This document shows, piece by piece, positions 35,535-47,620 of a stretch of DNA of 64,000 nt. The stretch lies in NCBI GenBank assembly GCA_028753945.1, contig JAPNXP010000004.1:2418001-2482000 (forward strand). Reading direction: 5' to 3'. Positions within the stretch are counted from its first letter, which is position 1. The number at the start of each line of letters is the position of its first letter. The notes below the pieces were generated by a model. The model searched no databases. It was not told the origin of the DNA and saw nothing but the letters and a program-made list of their open reading frames with translations. The position numbers and the translations under genes are program-made. This stretch comes from Hexactinellida sp. DTS-2022 (lineage: Eukaryota; Porifera; Hexactinellida).

Positions 35535-36890
35535 TAAGGCCTTACTACTACTCCGAACCATGGATTACTTAAAGGCCATCGATTAATTATTAGCTGACAT
35601 ATTTTATCTTAATAGCTAGTATGACAGACCAGAGAAATGCATTATAATTGTATAGGCAGTTAGGAACATGATATCAAGGCATACATAACACCCTTTAGAA
35701 TTGTGATATATCAGCATTTGATTACATAATCGGTATTTTTCGTGGGAATTATCGTGTTTTTATAGCCTTCTTTTAGCACAGTTAAACGCGTTCTAAATGT
35801 TCTAAATTGGAACATGAGGATGTCCATAACTCGTTGAATTAAATATATCGAAATTATAAATGGAATGTTGACACATTCCTCGGTTGCCACGGAAATGCAT
35901 ATTTCTTAAAATGAACCATAACTCAAAAACTATCTATTTTATGTAAACTATGCTAGTACTGATCTCCGAAATTGGTAACTTCCTATTCATTGATAATACT
36001 TTTTCTAGGCCTAACTTCAATAATCTTTGACATAATGAGATTATTAGCACTAAATTCTTTATATGGTAATACACTCATTAGTAATCCATGGTCCAGCAAA
36101 ATCTCCTCAGTTGTAAGGCCTTATATAACGAAGGTCACGTTCGAACCAAAAATAGGAAATAGTCTGAACCAAATAGGACATATTTCGACTTTCAATTTTG
36201 TATTGTAGGACCATGGATTCAAGCCAGGAATTTCTCATATCCATGGTGTAGGATCAGTAAATTCAAACTATTTACTATTTTGGTTTTTCGAACCATTTCC
36301 ACCATACCACGATAACTAAGGAAATTGTCGTAAAACAGCGTCAAATGACGATTTAGAGTGTCACTATGTCTATAACTAGACAAGGCACAGCTGATGGGGA
36401 GTTGCACATGTCAGAATTTATTGCTCTGATTTTGTCAGAATAATCAGTTCAGCACATGTCAGAATGGGAATTCTAGAGTTCTGCCCATGTCAGTAAGGGA
36501 TTGATAATATTACCATTTTAGCTCCTGACACCTTAATAATTCCCTATATAAGAATACAAGCTTAATGTTAATTTAATTAAACCAATAAAAATTACAAACG
36601 CCTTATTATTTCTTCCAAACTATGTCAAATTTGAGATTTCGTCCGCTTAAAATCGGGTTTTGTTCACTGTCCGTCCAAAACTGGTTATGGACTGGACAAA
36701 ACTCAACCTTGGTCACATTCCTTCTATTGATTATTAACATTTTCAAATTTCAGAACGGGGGTTATGGTTAGTTATGCATTGTCACTACAAGATCATATTA
36801 TGAGCTAAAGCCAGTTATTAGTGTTTATTCATCACATTATCTATACGATAGTGTTGCTTCGACAAATTATTACTCTATATAGATAGCGAC
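35535..36890. other. Repeat-derived DNA; inverted partners in 43.2-43.4 kb
   Basis: No gene. 36308-36390 (GATAACTAAGGAAATTGTCG...GTGTCACTATGTCTATAACT) has an inverted match at 43300-43376, and GGAATGTTGACACATTCCTC at about 35862 has one at 43205-43235. 36385-36500 repeats GCACATGTCAGAAT/TGTCAGAAT several times. These are likely old non-coding parts of the MULE family at 36.9-38.1 kb. Confidence 0.45.
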
Positions 36891-37640
36891 ATGTTGACAA
36901 CTTGTAATATAATGCAACTAATGGAATACACTTTGGACGAGTACAAACGTATCATGGGAAAAGTCTTTTCAACTAGACGGAAATAAATACAAAGTACATC
37001 TACCTTAAGTGCGCGTTATTTAGGGATGGTTGCAAAGGAACCGAAAAGCTCAATAATGAGACACTAAAGCCTAAATTTCGCTAAGCGTTTTGAATTTTTC
37101 GGGATGTTGGCTACTACTTTTGGGGAATTCCATCAACTTTCGGTAACATCCGGTATAGACACAGGTGTAGTTTTATTTTCTAATGAGATGAGGACTTTCT
37201 TATCTGACGTGACCAACATACAATTTGATGGCACGTTTTTCACAGTTCCTACCCAATTCACTCAGTTATGGACCATATTTGTAGCAGTGGGGAGACACGT
37301 TACCTGCAACACATTGTCTAACGACTTCGAAAAGTCAAGCGCTGTATAAAGCGGTTTTAGAAAGTATCAATGTGAAAATCCTGTGGGAACCTGCAGCAAG
37401 GAATGCAATCAATGAAGTCTATCCCCAAATAACAATTTATGGGTGTTGGTTGACTTGGTTCCACTACACACAATGTATTTTGAGGAAAAGACAAAAGCTC
37501 AAACTCACTCAAGGATTCAAGACTGAAGTTCAAATCCAATCATACACGAAACACTCATGGTCATCCCTTTTCTACCAGCTTCTCTCATCACTCCAACTTA
37601 TAGACGTCTCTAATTACCTACGGTAAACGACGCAGGAAAT
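36890..37640 (+). pseudogene. Second MULE transposase relic
   Basis: 37104-37349 encodes FSNEMRTFLSDVTNIQFDGT, FFTVPTQFTQLWTIFVAVG: the first catalytic Asp block of a MULE transposase (FDGTF..VP..F.QL.TI). The frame 37372-37626 gives EPAARNAINEVYPQITIYGC and FHYTQCILRKRQKL, the second block (E/DFExAAxNA...V.GCxFHxxQ). Upstream, about 36945-37080, eroded frames suggest a FLYWCH-like zinc finger. The protein differs from the MULE at 8909 and belongs to another subfamily. Several breaks; the C-terminal third is missing. Confidence 0.72.
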
Positions 37641-37804
37641 ATTATAAGCATTGGATAAAACAAATTACATCCGCTGAACTATCCATTAACGAGATCAATT
37701 TCGCTATTAACAATGGAGCTGAGATCTATCATTAAAAATCTATTATAAGATACACATCCGAGAATATGGACATTTATGGCGTCTCTAACCGATATTATAA
37801 TAGT

Positions 37805-38100
37805 AAGGTCGCTTAACATCGATTTCGGGAGACGCTGGACAAAAGCACCAAATTTTTTATACGTAATCTTTATGACCCTGGCATCAAATTTACGCGGCGC
37901 CACGAAGAACGGATGCATTTTCGATGTTATCTTGGAACATGAACTACTATAGACAAGGACTGGAAATGACAATAAAAAATTGGACCATGGACGAACTAGA
38001 AGTGCATTCAATATTTTTGCCAATTACAATAGGTTATGAACCTTACACATGAATTATGTTGTTTTTACCTGGATTCGACACTAAAATGAACTGGAAATGC
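37805..38100 (+). repeat. Inverted repeat block, partners at 42900-43045 and 43830-43975
   Basis: 37925-38085 (TGAACTACTATAGACAAGGA, TGGACCATGGACGAAC, AGAAGTGCATTCAATAT) matches 42900-43045 in inverse orientation at roughly 85-90 percent by eye. 37805-37945 matches 43830-43975 inverted, with lower identity (GGTCGCTTAACATCGA, CTTTATGACCC). Probably terminal or subterminal parts of the neighbouring MULE family. Confidence 0.6.
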
Positions 38101-38282
38101 ATTTTAAGTGTCTAGATTTAAGGTTTTATTAATGACCCTTAAACATTGAAACTATATTTGAGTATATATATATTTGTTTTTGTATTATGTGTATGAATGT
38201 ATGTTTTGTACGGGATTTTGTAAGCGATAATTGTTACCCAATTCTTTTATGCATTTACTCCTTATTTCTTTACTTTTTCTAT

Positions 38283-39629
38283 GGGAAAATTCCAAAAATA
38301 CTCAAGTTTTTTAAAAATTTCCAAATATACTCAACAATACTCAACTAATTTGTAAATATAATCAAGTTTTTCCAAATATACTCAAGTTTTACCGGATTAT
38401 TCCAAATATACTCAAGTTTTATTGGATTATTCCAAATATACTCAAGTTTTATTGGATTATTCCAAATATACTCAAGTTTTATTGGATTATTCCGAATATA
38501 CTCAAGTTTTATTGGATTATTCCGAATATACTCAAGTTTTATTGGATTATTGAAACTAGTATGGAGATCCCAACCACAAAAAATATTTATTAGTACAATC
38601 TGCTCGTCTGCTCTACGCGCGTCCTTACAACTTGTACTCGGGCCTACGGCCCTCGCTTGTATTTAAAGCATCTCCTTTTCAAATTAAATGTCGTTCTTGA
38701 TGGTTGGCCGCTAGCTGTCTATTTATATCCGTTCATCCTAGCTACAGGTTTCTATAAGGACAGATTAAATAATTTGGATATTTATGCAAATTTGAACAGA
38801 TAATTTTCTAGATATATGAGCTTGTCCATGTATAATAATATACCAATTCCAAATATATAATTAAATATCACTAAGAAACTGTACCAGTGGACCCCTAACT
38901 TTGGGACGTGGAGAAGTTATTGTATTGATTGATAATAATTTGATAACAAATAACACAATGGAATGTTATAAATGTATGGCTAGACAGACAGAACACAAAT
39001 AACTGATTAAATGCCTGAACTTCCTCTCGATCAATTAGATTACTTTCTCAGTATTCCATAATGCATACTTAACATTTGACAGACACTAAAGCATTCGATT
39101 ATACTAATTGAAATGCTAGCTGCTAATCCATACTGGAACACCCCTCGAATTTAATTGGCTAAAGGTTTTGACACCTTTTGTGATGGAAGATTTGAATAAC
39201 TTTTTAGATATTGAACTTATTTGCACATACAATACTAGTATTCCCCACCCCACTGCCAAATTTTAGGTCTGTAGCTTTCACCAGTTCCTCAATCAATTCT
39301 GAACAAACACACAAACAAACAAACACAAAAACATTGTGATTAAATATATAAGATAGACTAAATATAGCCTTTCTAAACTTGAGTAGATCTGTGAATTTAC
39401 TGAAAAGTTGAGTAGATTTGGAATTTATTGAAAAAACTTTAGCAGAATTGGAATTATTCTGAAAAACTTGAGTAGATTTGGAATTATTTTGAAAAAATTG
39501 AGTAGATTTGGAATTATTTTGAAAAACTTGAGTAGATTCGGAAAGATCTAGTTTTATATTTGAGTATCAGTAAAAAGTTGAGTATATTTGGAATTTTTTT
39601 AAAAACTTGAGTATTTTTGGAATTTTCCC
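38283..39629. mobile_element. MULE-like foldback element with array ends (10-bp TSD CTTTTTCTAT)
   Basis: Outer ends GGGAAAATTCCAAAAATACT / AGTATTTTTGGAATTTTCCC are inverted and flanked by CTTTTTCTAT at 38273-38282 and 39630-39639. Inside each end is a tandem array of about 30-bp units built on TCCAAATATACTCAAG (left, 38330-38550) and its inverse CTTGAGTAGATTTGGA (right, 39375-39600). The roughly 800-bp centre has no reading frame. The long TSD and array-type ends fit a non-autonomous MULE. Confidence 0.85.
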
Positions 39630-40637
39630 CTTTTTCTATATTTAACTAGTTTATATGAGTCAAACGCGTTGTTGTGCTTAGCACACGTTCTGTATTTGGA
39701 AGATAAATTACAGAGGTTACCTTAGTACCACAGTTTTCAGATTGCCGAAGTTTCACGTGATATCAAAGTCAAATGGAGTAGAGCTCTCCATTGACTGAAA
39801 TCTCCAAGAATACAAGATATTATTTGTATCCACAACCTTAGAGCGGAAGAATACATTACTTCCTCAAGTTCCACACCCAACTTGTCCAGAGAGAGCTCTA
39901 TATATTGTTTCATTTGGACACAATAAAGTTGATAAGAAACAATTGGCTAAACTTGGACATTGAATAATTGATGTTAAGTTACTCTATCCTTCACTCATTT
40001 GACTACTAAACTGAATGAAGCTAAGTTTAATGATATTCGATTATTGTACAAAGAAGAACGACTTTCAACTATAAAGTAAGCTCACGAGTCACTACCTCAG
40101 TAATGTATGTTGGTTCACAAGTTTAGTTCTGAAATTTATCTAGCACTTGGCGTATTCAACGATAAATACCCCTCTTAAACATATGCGTTTGAATGAAGAG
40201 TATTCTAGACATCATAGCGTTTGGGTTTCTTGAATTAGTTTGTAAATTGCTTGAGGGATGGAGTTCAACAATTGGAAAGGATGATAAACTTAGCTCACAA
40301 AATTTCAAAAGTTATATTTTTTCCCAATCTTGTATTGCTCTGCCATTAACCATTTCACAGCTCACTCTAATTGTAGTTATGAGAATGTTCTTAACTATAA
40401 CTCCAGAATACCCAACATGGGCGCCGAAACTCTCCAACGCTAGGGGGTGACACCCTCCCTGACCCCCCCCCCTTCGGCTCCTATGATACCCAATAGGGCA
40501 CCTATTTGGGATTTATATTGAATGATGAGCGATGCTTAATTAATATCACATGACCTAATCTATAGTATTAAAGAGTCAACTTGGCCTAAACCCAGTTATG
40601 GATTTGATAAATCCATCTACCCCACAGTTCTGCTTAA

Positions 40638-41325
40638 CCGTAGACTGCCGGAGTGATTTTCAGGAAAATAGCATACCCTGTAGTTCTTTGAATTTAATAT
40701 TTAGAACCTAATAATTTGAAATCCAACAAGAGCACAATAATATATCAACATTCTAGAATTTTTGAAAAAAATTACTAAAGGATTTCGACAAAAAGTGATG
40801 TCACATACTTTCTCTTTAAATCGATATAACGCCGTTAACATGTAAGTAATCCTTTGTTTTTAAACTTGAATAATGACGACTATCTTATCAGTCATCAGAT
40901 CTCAAAAATTGAACAAATCCGATTCACTAAACGAAAGTTACATCTTTTTAAAAAAATCGGAGAAAAATTTGTTTTTGATGAACCATGGATTACGAAAAAT
41001 TACATATATTTGAGTTATATCTATCACAACTCTGTATTAGTCAAACCAAATATACTAAAATAGATATTATTTAGTCTAATATCTTCTTTCGGGTATTTCT
41101 ACGGTGAAATTAGAACATTTATAATTTAGAAAAGCAAGTGGCGGGCAAGTGGAGCAGTTCACTTTTCTGCTACGTCATCATAACAATTTCTGAAAATTTT
41201 GATTTTTTGAATGAAATCGATAGAGAGTACAAAACCATGTCTAAATCCCAATTTTCTTGAAATTTGAATTATTTGATCGACCTGTTTTCCTCCTGGCACA
41301 ACGTGTATCAGTAGGCAGTCTACAG
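40638..41325 (+). mobile_element. piggyBac-like MITE, left member of a TTAA-sharing pair
   Basis: Ends CCGTAGACTGCCGG and GGCAGTCTACAG are inverted, with TTAA at 40634-40637 and 41326-41329. TTAA targets and 12-14-bp inverted ends are typical of piggyBac. 688 bp, no transposase; the 69- and 64-codon frames are unsupported. Its sequence is an inverted relative (roughly 75-80 percent by eye) of the element to its right. Confidence 0.82.
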
Positions 41326-41329
41326 TTAA

Positions 41330-42014
41330 CTGTAGACTGCCTAACTGATACACGTTGTGTCAGGTGGAAAACAGGTTGATCAAAATATTCAAATTTAGTG
41401 AAAATTCGGATTTAGACATTGTTTTGTGCTCGCTTTCGATTTTAATCAAAAAATCACAAATTTCAGAAATTGTCATGATGACGTAGCATAATCGTGTACT
41501 GCTCCACTTGCTTGCCACTAACTTAAGTATGTTCGAATTGTTAAAATTACAGCGTGGAAATACCCGTAAGAAGTTATTAGACTAAATATTAACAATTTAG
41601 GATATTTGGTATAGGCAAATAGAGTGTTGTGATAGATATAACTCAAATATCTGTATTTTTTCGTAATCCATGGTTCATCAAATACATATTTGTTAATTTT
41701 TATAAAATTTCGTAACTTTCGTTTACAGAGGCAGAATTGTTCGAAATTTGAAATCTGACAACATAGAATATAGTCGTATTTGTAAATGTTTAGAAACAAA
41801 GGATTACTTATATGGTGAGGGGGGTATATAGATTTGAAGAAAAAGTATGTGTCATCACTTTTGGTCAAAATCATAGATAAATCTTTTCAAAAATTGTGTC
41901 ATGTTTGTATATTAATGTGCTCATGCTGGATTTCAAATTACTTTTTTCTAAATATAAAATACAAAGAACTGCAGTCATTACTATTTTCCGGAATATCAGC
42001 CCGGCAGTCTACGG
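41330..42014 (-). mobile_element. piggyBac-like MITE, right member of the pair
   Basis: Starts CTGTAGACTGCC directly after the shared TTAA (41326-41329) and ends CCGGCAGTCTACGG before TTAA (42015-42018). 685 bp. Being inverted relative to its neighbour, the pair forms a 1.4-kb imperfect palindrome centred on a perfect CTACAGTTAACTGTAG. Confidence 0.82.
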
Positions 42015-42481
42015 TTAAACCTATAATTTTCTTAATGAATTTATCCACACTTTTTTTCAACAACAGATGGAAATAATTCATTTTCTTGCGACCAGGATAT
42101 TGAAGTTATTCATGATATAAGCTACTTAATTAACATTCATGTTCTCCAATCTGTTGTGGTTGCTCTTATTATCTTGAAACCACTAACTGCCATCATTGTA
42201 TTCAACGATCAACTACTTACTGAAACAAGGATATTGAGATTACAGAGGCTACGAAATATGACCTTGTAAGATATGTATATATTGATCGTGGTTCTATTAA
42301 ATGGCCTTCAGATATTGAAACTGAATCAATTGTGGTATTGTGGGTTATATCAATCAAGTTGATTAAAATCAAGCTTTAAAAAACAATCATCCCCCGCCTT
42401 CTAGAAAAGTGTGAATTCGACTAGCTCAAAACGTATTGATTGATAAATCTTGCTTAGTGGAATATCTCCCATAGTTGTATA

Positions 42482-42665
42482 CAGGGTTTCATCCAGGCGT
42501 ATGCAACGCGCCTCCAGGCGCGTAATTTCAAAAGAAAACTTTCCTAGGCGCGCAAAAATCGAGAAATGCTCGCATAGACGCAATACAAATTGAGCATTTT
42601 GGGCGCGTGTGAGCGAGCTCATTCTTAATCTAGGCGCGCGGAAATTTTGCCAGGGTGAAAGCCTG
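42482..42665. mobile_element. hAT MITE, AGGCGCG family, copy 1 (TSD GTTGTATA/GTTGTAGA)
   Basis: Ends CAGGGTTTCATCCAGGCG / CCAGGGTGAAAGCCTG; the 8-bp flanks (42474-42481, 42666-42673) differ at one base. Several CTAGGCGCG motifs inside. A close relative lies at 58201-58414. Confidence 0.88.
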
Positions 42666-42894
42666 GTTGTAGAGTTGGGAGGATATTTAGTACTTATATC
42701 CACTAAATGCACATTACCTAAAGATATTCGGAAGAAAATTGATATAAATTATATAATAACAAATACTGTGATAGTAATTCTGTTTTCATTTCACATTTTG
42801 TTATTTGAGTACTTACAATATTGCTTGTATGTTAATGGATAACTTATTTCTACAATGAATGGATGTCAAATATATGACAATATTACATACTAGT

Positions 42895-43390
42895 TTACAG
42901 AGTCAAATCCAGGTAAAAACAACATAATTAATGTGTAAAGTTCATAACCAATTGTTTAGGCAAACATATCGAATGCACTTCTAGTTCATCCATGGTCCAT
43001 TTTTTATTGTCGTTTCCAGTCCTTATCTATAGTAGTTCATGCTTGGACTTTTAAAATTGCTGCTCTCCACTAAATCGCCGGTATTACCCCGAACGTCAAC
43101 TTTCCAAAATCAACTCTGGTCTACTTTTAACAACCAGATTCGTTGTCCACATGAAATTCCCCGTCGTTTAAGTGGTCACTTGCCCATAGTTTACCCCTAG
43201 CAACGCAATAATGTCTCAGGAATGTGACAACATTCCTTTCTCAAAATTTGTCCTAAACCTATCGAGTGACCCCTTATTCGACTTCCCATTAGCTATCTGA
43301 GTCTAGTTATAAACATAGTGACACTCAAAATCGTTATTTGATGCTGTTTACGACAATTTCCTTAGTTATCATTACAGTATATTCTCTCTA
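42895..43390 (-). repeat. Inverted partner of blocks at 36.3 and 37.9 kb
   Basis: Contains, in inverse orientation, the matches to 37925-38085 (at 42900-43045) and to 36308-36390 (at 43300-43376), with about 250 bp between them. 43060-43150 also has a partly matching inverted copy at 43755-43830. Most simply a second, shorter member of the repeat family around the 36.9-kb MULE relic. Confidence 0.55.
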
Positions 43391-45354
43391 ATAGTCCACT
43401 AGAAGGTAAAAGGACCCAGGTGGACTATTAGAGAACATGGACCATTAAAGAATTTAGCCCTAAATTACATCAAATATACATAATATGGATATACTAACAT
43501 ACGTTATAGTTAAGGTATAGTAGAACTCGGTTAAGACGTACCACCCTGGGAAACAATTAAAAGGTACGCACTAACTGAGGTACGTCTTATCTGTACACAT
43601 AATCTACAAGTCGAAACACTCACTTGTTTGGTGGTATAAATACGATGTAGGGCAGGGGTCGGCAACCTTTTCAGCCTTCGGGCCAGATTGAGTAATTTAC
43701 TGCATTATTCGGGCCAAGCGATTTACTATCCTTTGGTCATACTCTTAATCGTTACAAGTTGACCAGAATAGATTTTGAATAAGTTTGCGTTCGGGGTAAT
43801 ATCGGAGATTTAGTAGAGATCAAATTAAAAAAAACTAAGATGACATGTATCCGTTCGTCGTGACGACGCGGAAAAATTTGATGTCGGGGTCATAAAGATA
43901 ACGTGTAAAATTGGGCGGTTTTTGTCCAGAGTGTCCCGATTCGGCTAAAGTTCGATGTTAAGCGACCTGCTACATAATGCTAATAAATTGTCTGGCAATT
44001 AGGATGGACGGAGCTAAACATACGCGAGCTCCGCCAACGTATCGCAACTCCGCATTATAATTCGAATCAGCTGACATCTAACATCTCCAGGTATAGACAT
44101 TGTATTCGGAGCCTTGAATTTCTCACCCGCTAATTAACATTTTTCGACTTAAATTAGCATGGTAAGCTCATAAATAAAGAGAATATACCATTATATGTAG
44201 AAAGCGTTTACATTTAAAAAGAATTGGAAATACAGTGGAACCCGACTAAAAGAGACACCGGTAAATCGGTTGAACCGCTAAATTGGGACTTGCTAAGACC
44301 AAATATATTTTTCAAACTAGCTAATAGTAAACTTTCGGATAATCGGGACAACACAACTTAATCGGGAAAATCAATAAAATTAGTTCAAAATTGGTGCTCG
44401 CTCATAGTAGAAAATTCATATTGATCAGACTCCCATATATTGATAAAACTCCGATAAACTTGGTCAAATCTGAAAAAGGTTTAACAAGAGATAGAATTTG
44501 GATTTACTTTCTTCTCTAATTCCGTAATTTGCAATTTAACAGATATTATTACATTGGGGTTCACTGATACATATAGTTAAAATGGGTCACAAAATATTAA
44601 GGCAAGTGCTATAGGTGCTTTAGTAACATCAAGAGACCGTAGGCAATAGAGGAATCAATATAACAAGTTTAAAACTGAATTTGTTGTAAATCGCAACTAG
44701 ATTGTTACTTAATAATTTATTTCTGTCAATTGGGAACTCCGCTTAATTGGGACAAGAAACCTGAAATGATACGAGTAATGATAAGAGTGAAATATGAAGA
44801 AACTAATATACGATGTAGCAAACCAGACTACGAACATAGTGTAGTAATGCAAGTAGTATAATATTTTCGGAATAACGTGGTATGATATAATAGATAGTAT
44901 ATAGAAACATTCGGATATATGGAGTTAAATAAAATATTTCGATCAGCTAAATGAGTTCGGATAATCGGGAGTTGGATGTATATGTCAATCGTATGGTAAG
45001 TATTTAAGTTATTAAATATATTCCAGGAGTATATGTACATAATAAATAGTTATACTGTAGTTTCCTTTGGAAAAACAAACCATCAACAATGCTAAAGAGA
45101 TTGGCAAGTAGAATGAATAATACGCTGTCTTGTACCTGACAATAGCACAGTATCTAAAAATATAAGAATAAGAAATTGAACAACGTTTCAAAACGAAGTA
45201 ATAGCATAAGTTGATATCAAAATTTGGGAATTAGCTAGTGGAAAAAGATTAGAAGTTCCATCTTAAATTGTTAATGCGATCTTTTTGCTGCGTATTTAAT
45301 AATAATGGAAATAAATAATTTAGAAAATCGAAATAGTTATGAAATAGTCCAAGA
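43391..45354. other. Intergenic with eroded MITE pieces
   Basis: 43516-43652 (AGAACTCGGTTAAGACGTACC) matches, inverted, the MITE inside Ginger B at 50765-51055. At 43653 a hAT-type start CAGGGGTCGGCAACC appears without a clear partner. 43830-43975 pairs with 37805-37945. At 44232-44960 scattered TTAATCGGGA-like motifs after CAGTGGAACCCGACTAAA mark a decayed pogo-like MITE. No gene. Confidence 0.45.
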
Positions 45355-45822
45355 CAGGGCTGTATCAACTCATTTTGAGTTGGCACAAAAACTCATTTTC
45401 TCTTTGCCATCTCATTCATATTGCATGTGCCAACTCATTCAACTCATTCAGAATAATGAGTTGATTGCACCAACTCATTATGCCAATTTTGAATAAGTAC
45501 TTAGTCATTCGTAATGTTCATTGATAAATAAGGAATTACGGTAATTAATTACTTATTTTATAGCAATAAATTCATTATAATCAAACTCACTAAAGTGCTC
45601 AAATGCTAAAAAGTATTACTATAATCTTAGTCAAATCTCCACATGACTTAATCTAGAAAAGAGTAGATTCAACCAACTCAATGTTTGAATGAGTTGAACT
45701 CATTTCAATTCATTTTCACTGCTAACAACTCATCAACTCATTCATTTTTGAATCGCCAGCTCATTTAACTCATTCAAAAATAATGTGTTTTTTCCAACTC
45801 AAAATGAGTCGATACAGCCCTG
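45355..45822. mobile_element. hAT MITE, AACTCATT family, copy 2 (TSD GTCCAAGA)
   Basis: Ends CAGGGCTGTATCAACTC / GAGTCGATACAGCCCTG, flanked by GTCCAAGA (45347-45354, 45823-45830). The subterminal zones repeat CAACTCATT. Relatives at 33191 and 61521. Confidence 0.93.
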
Positions 45823-45904
45823 GTCCAAGACAACTACGTATATAACAATGAAAACAAAATAATACCGATTTCAATATTGCGAAATGGATTTTGATTCTAA
45901 AACA

Positions 45905-46757
45905 GGATTTTTAAAAATTGCAGCCTGTGCCGACGCATGTTCCTTTGGTGGCACTTTATTTTGTTGGTGGTTTATTGATAGTGCCTCCAAAGAAACATGC
46001 TGTCGGCGCAGGGTGCAATTTTGGATTTTTTTCGCAAAGTCATCAACACCCAAGGTGTGAAGAACCATTTGTAAATTGGTCGTTGTCACAAGGAACGGTA
46101 GATAAATTTGAAGTTTGTTTCTATCATAAACCATCTTGAGTTTCATGCCATTCATTCATTCAGTATTGATAATATATTATATTATTAGTTATTTATTTTA
46201 GCATTGTTATCCACGGTGAGTTGAGTAGAGTCAACAAATTCCATATATTATTTTATTTTATTTTATCCATTGTATAGTAATACTACAATTAAATAGAAGC
46301 CAGCTGGAATTTATAAGTTGAATCAATATATTTATCGCAAGTTGAAACAATAGTGTAAGATTAACAAGTTAAATCAATCTAATTATTACAAGTTGAAACA
46401 ATGGAATTAGATTTCACAGTTTTACTCAAATTGAAGTGTGAGTAAACAAAGAAATTTCAACCCCCATTTATGGCAGAAATTGACCCCTTTATTGAAAGAT
46501 TTCTTCTCCCATCAGACGCAGAATTTTATGGTGAATCCAAATATGAAATAAAATTTGGGGGTTTAGTAAAACAAATTTTGAGTTATGGACCAGACAAACT
46601 TTGAAAGGTGTCAAAGATGTGTTCAAAATGTGCTAATAAAAAATCGTAACCCCAGGTGCAAATTAGAAGGGCACTCCCCATCTACATGCCAAGTTTTAGT
46701 CCTCAATGTATAAAGGTGTGGCCAGGGCAACGTCTACGGAGAAAATAATAATAATAA
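45905..46757 (+). repeat. Hairpin/AAT-tailed repeat, copy S2
   Basis: Starts with the same hairpin as S1 (arms about 45920-45960 and 45980-46020). About 600 bp of unique sequence follows, then CTGGCCAGGG-type GTGGCCAGGGCAACGTCTAC, GGAGAAA and a short AAT microsatellite. Copy S3 starts directly after the AAT run. The AAT tail suggests a retroposed SINE- or LINE-derived unit, but no pol III boxes are evident. Confidence 0.7.
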
Positions 46758-47620
46758 TCCAAAATTGCACCCTGTGCCGACGCATGTTCCTTTGGTGGCA
46801 CTATATTTTGTTGGTTGTTTATTGATAGTGCCTCCAAAGGAACATGCTGTCGGCGCAGGCTGCAATTTTGGATTTTTTTTCGCCAAGTCATCAACGCCCA
46901 AGGTGTGAAGAAGCATTTGTTAATTGGTCCGAGTCACAAGGAACGGTAGATAAATTTGAAGTTTGTTTCTATCTTAAACCATCTTGAGTTTGATGCCATT
47001 CATTCATTATGTATTGATAATAAATTATATTATTAGTTATTTATCTTAGCATTGTTATCCACGTTTGAGTTGAATTAAGTCAACAAATTCCTTATATTAT
47101 ATTATTTTATTTAATCCATTGTATGGTAAATTAAATAGAAGCCAGCTGCAATTTATAAGTTAAATCAATTTAATTATCGCAAGTTGAATCAATAGAGTAA
47201 GATTTAACAAGTTAAATCAATATAATTATTACAAGTTGAAACAATGGAATTAGATTTAACAGTTATGCTGAAACTGAAGTGTGAGTAAACAAAGAAATTT
47301 CAACCCCCATTTATGGCAGAAATAAAACTCTTTATTGAAAGTTTTCTTCTCCCATCAGACGCGGAATTTTATGGTGAATCCAAATGTGAAATAAAATTTG
47401 GGGGTTTAGTAAAACATATTTTGTGTTATGGACCAGACAAATTTTGAAAGGTGTTAAAGATGTGTCAAAAATTTCTTAATCAAAAATCGTTACCCCAGGT
47501 GCAAATTAGACGGTCCCATCGCACCTACATGCAAAGTTTAAGCCCATCAACTATAAAGCTCTGGCCAGGGCACCGTCTACGGAGAAAAAATAATAAAAAT
47601 AATAATAATAATAATAAAGG
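46758..47620 (+). repeat. Hairpin/AAT-tailed repeat, copy S3
   Basis: Collinear with S2 over its full length, with high identity: hairpin, CCATTCATTCATTATGTATT, CAACCCCCATTTATGGCAGA, then CACCGTCTACGGAGAAA and an (AAT)n tract. S2 and S3 form a head-to-tail dimer. The open frames in the hairpin arms mirror each other on both strands. Confidence 0.72.

Larger units (their letters stand above)
39760..42370 (+). pseudogene. P-element-like transposase relic (copy P3), split by a piggyBac-like pair
   Basis: About 39900-39960 gives a degenerate TIKLIRNNWLN block, as in P2. 40193-40400 encodes LEGWSSTIGKDDKLSSQNFK, SYIFSQSCIALPLTI, which aligns with the P2 stretch KGGKLSKQTFTILRHAC, LVLPQI. After the inserted pair, about 42228-42370 gives YVYIDRGSIKWPSDIETESI VVLW, matching LDLYDRESLKYPSEIVLESI VIVW in P2. 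Order and spacing show one P-like element, more decayed than P2, carrying the insertions 40638-42014. A G/C patch at 40430-40490 is another eroded insertion. Confidence 0.7.

Noticed and set aside
38330-38550. Regular 30-bp repeats that might be a CRISPR array
   Set aside because: Units are contiguous without unique spacers, the inverse array closes the same element at 39375-39600, and a 10-bp duplication flanks the whole. The setting is eukaryotic.
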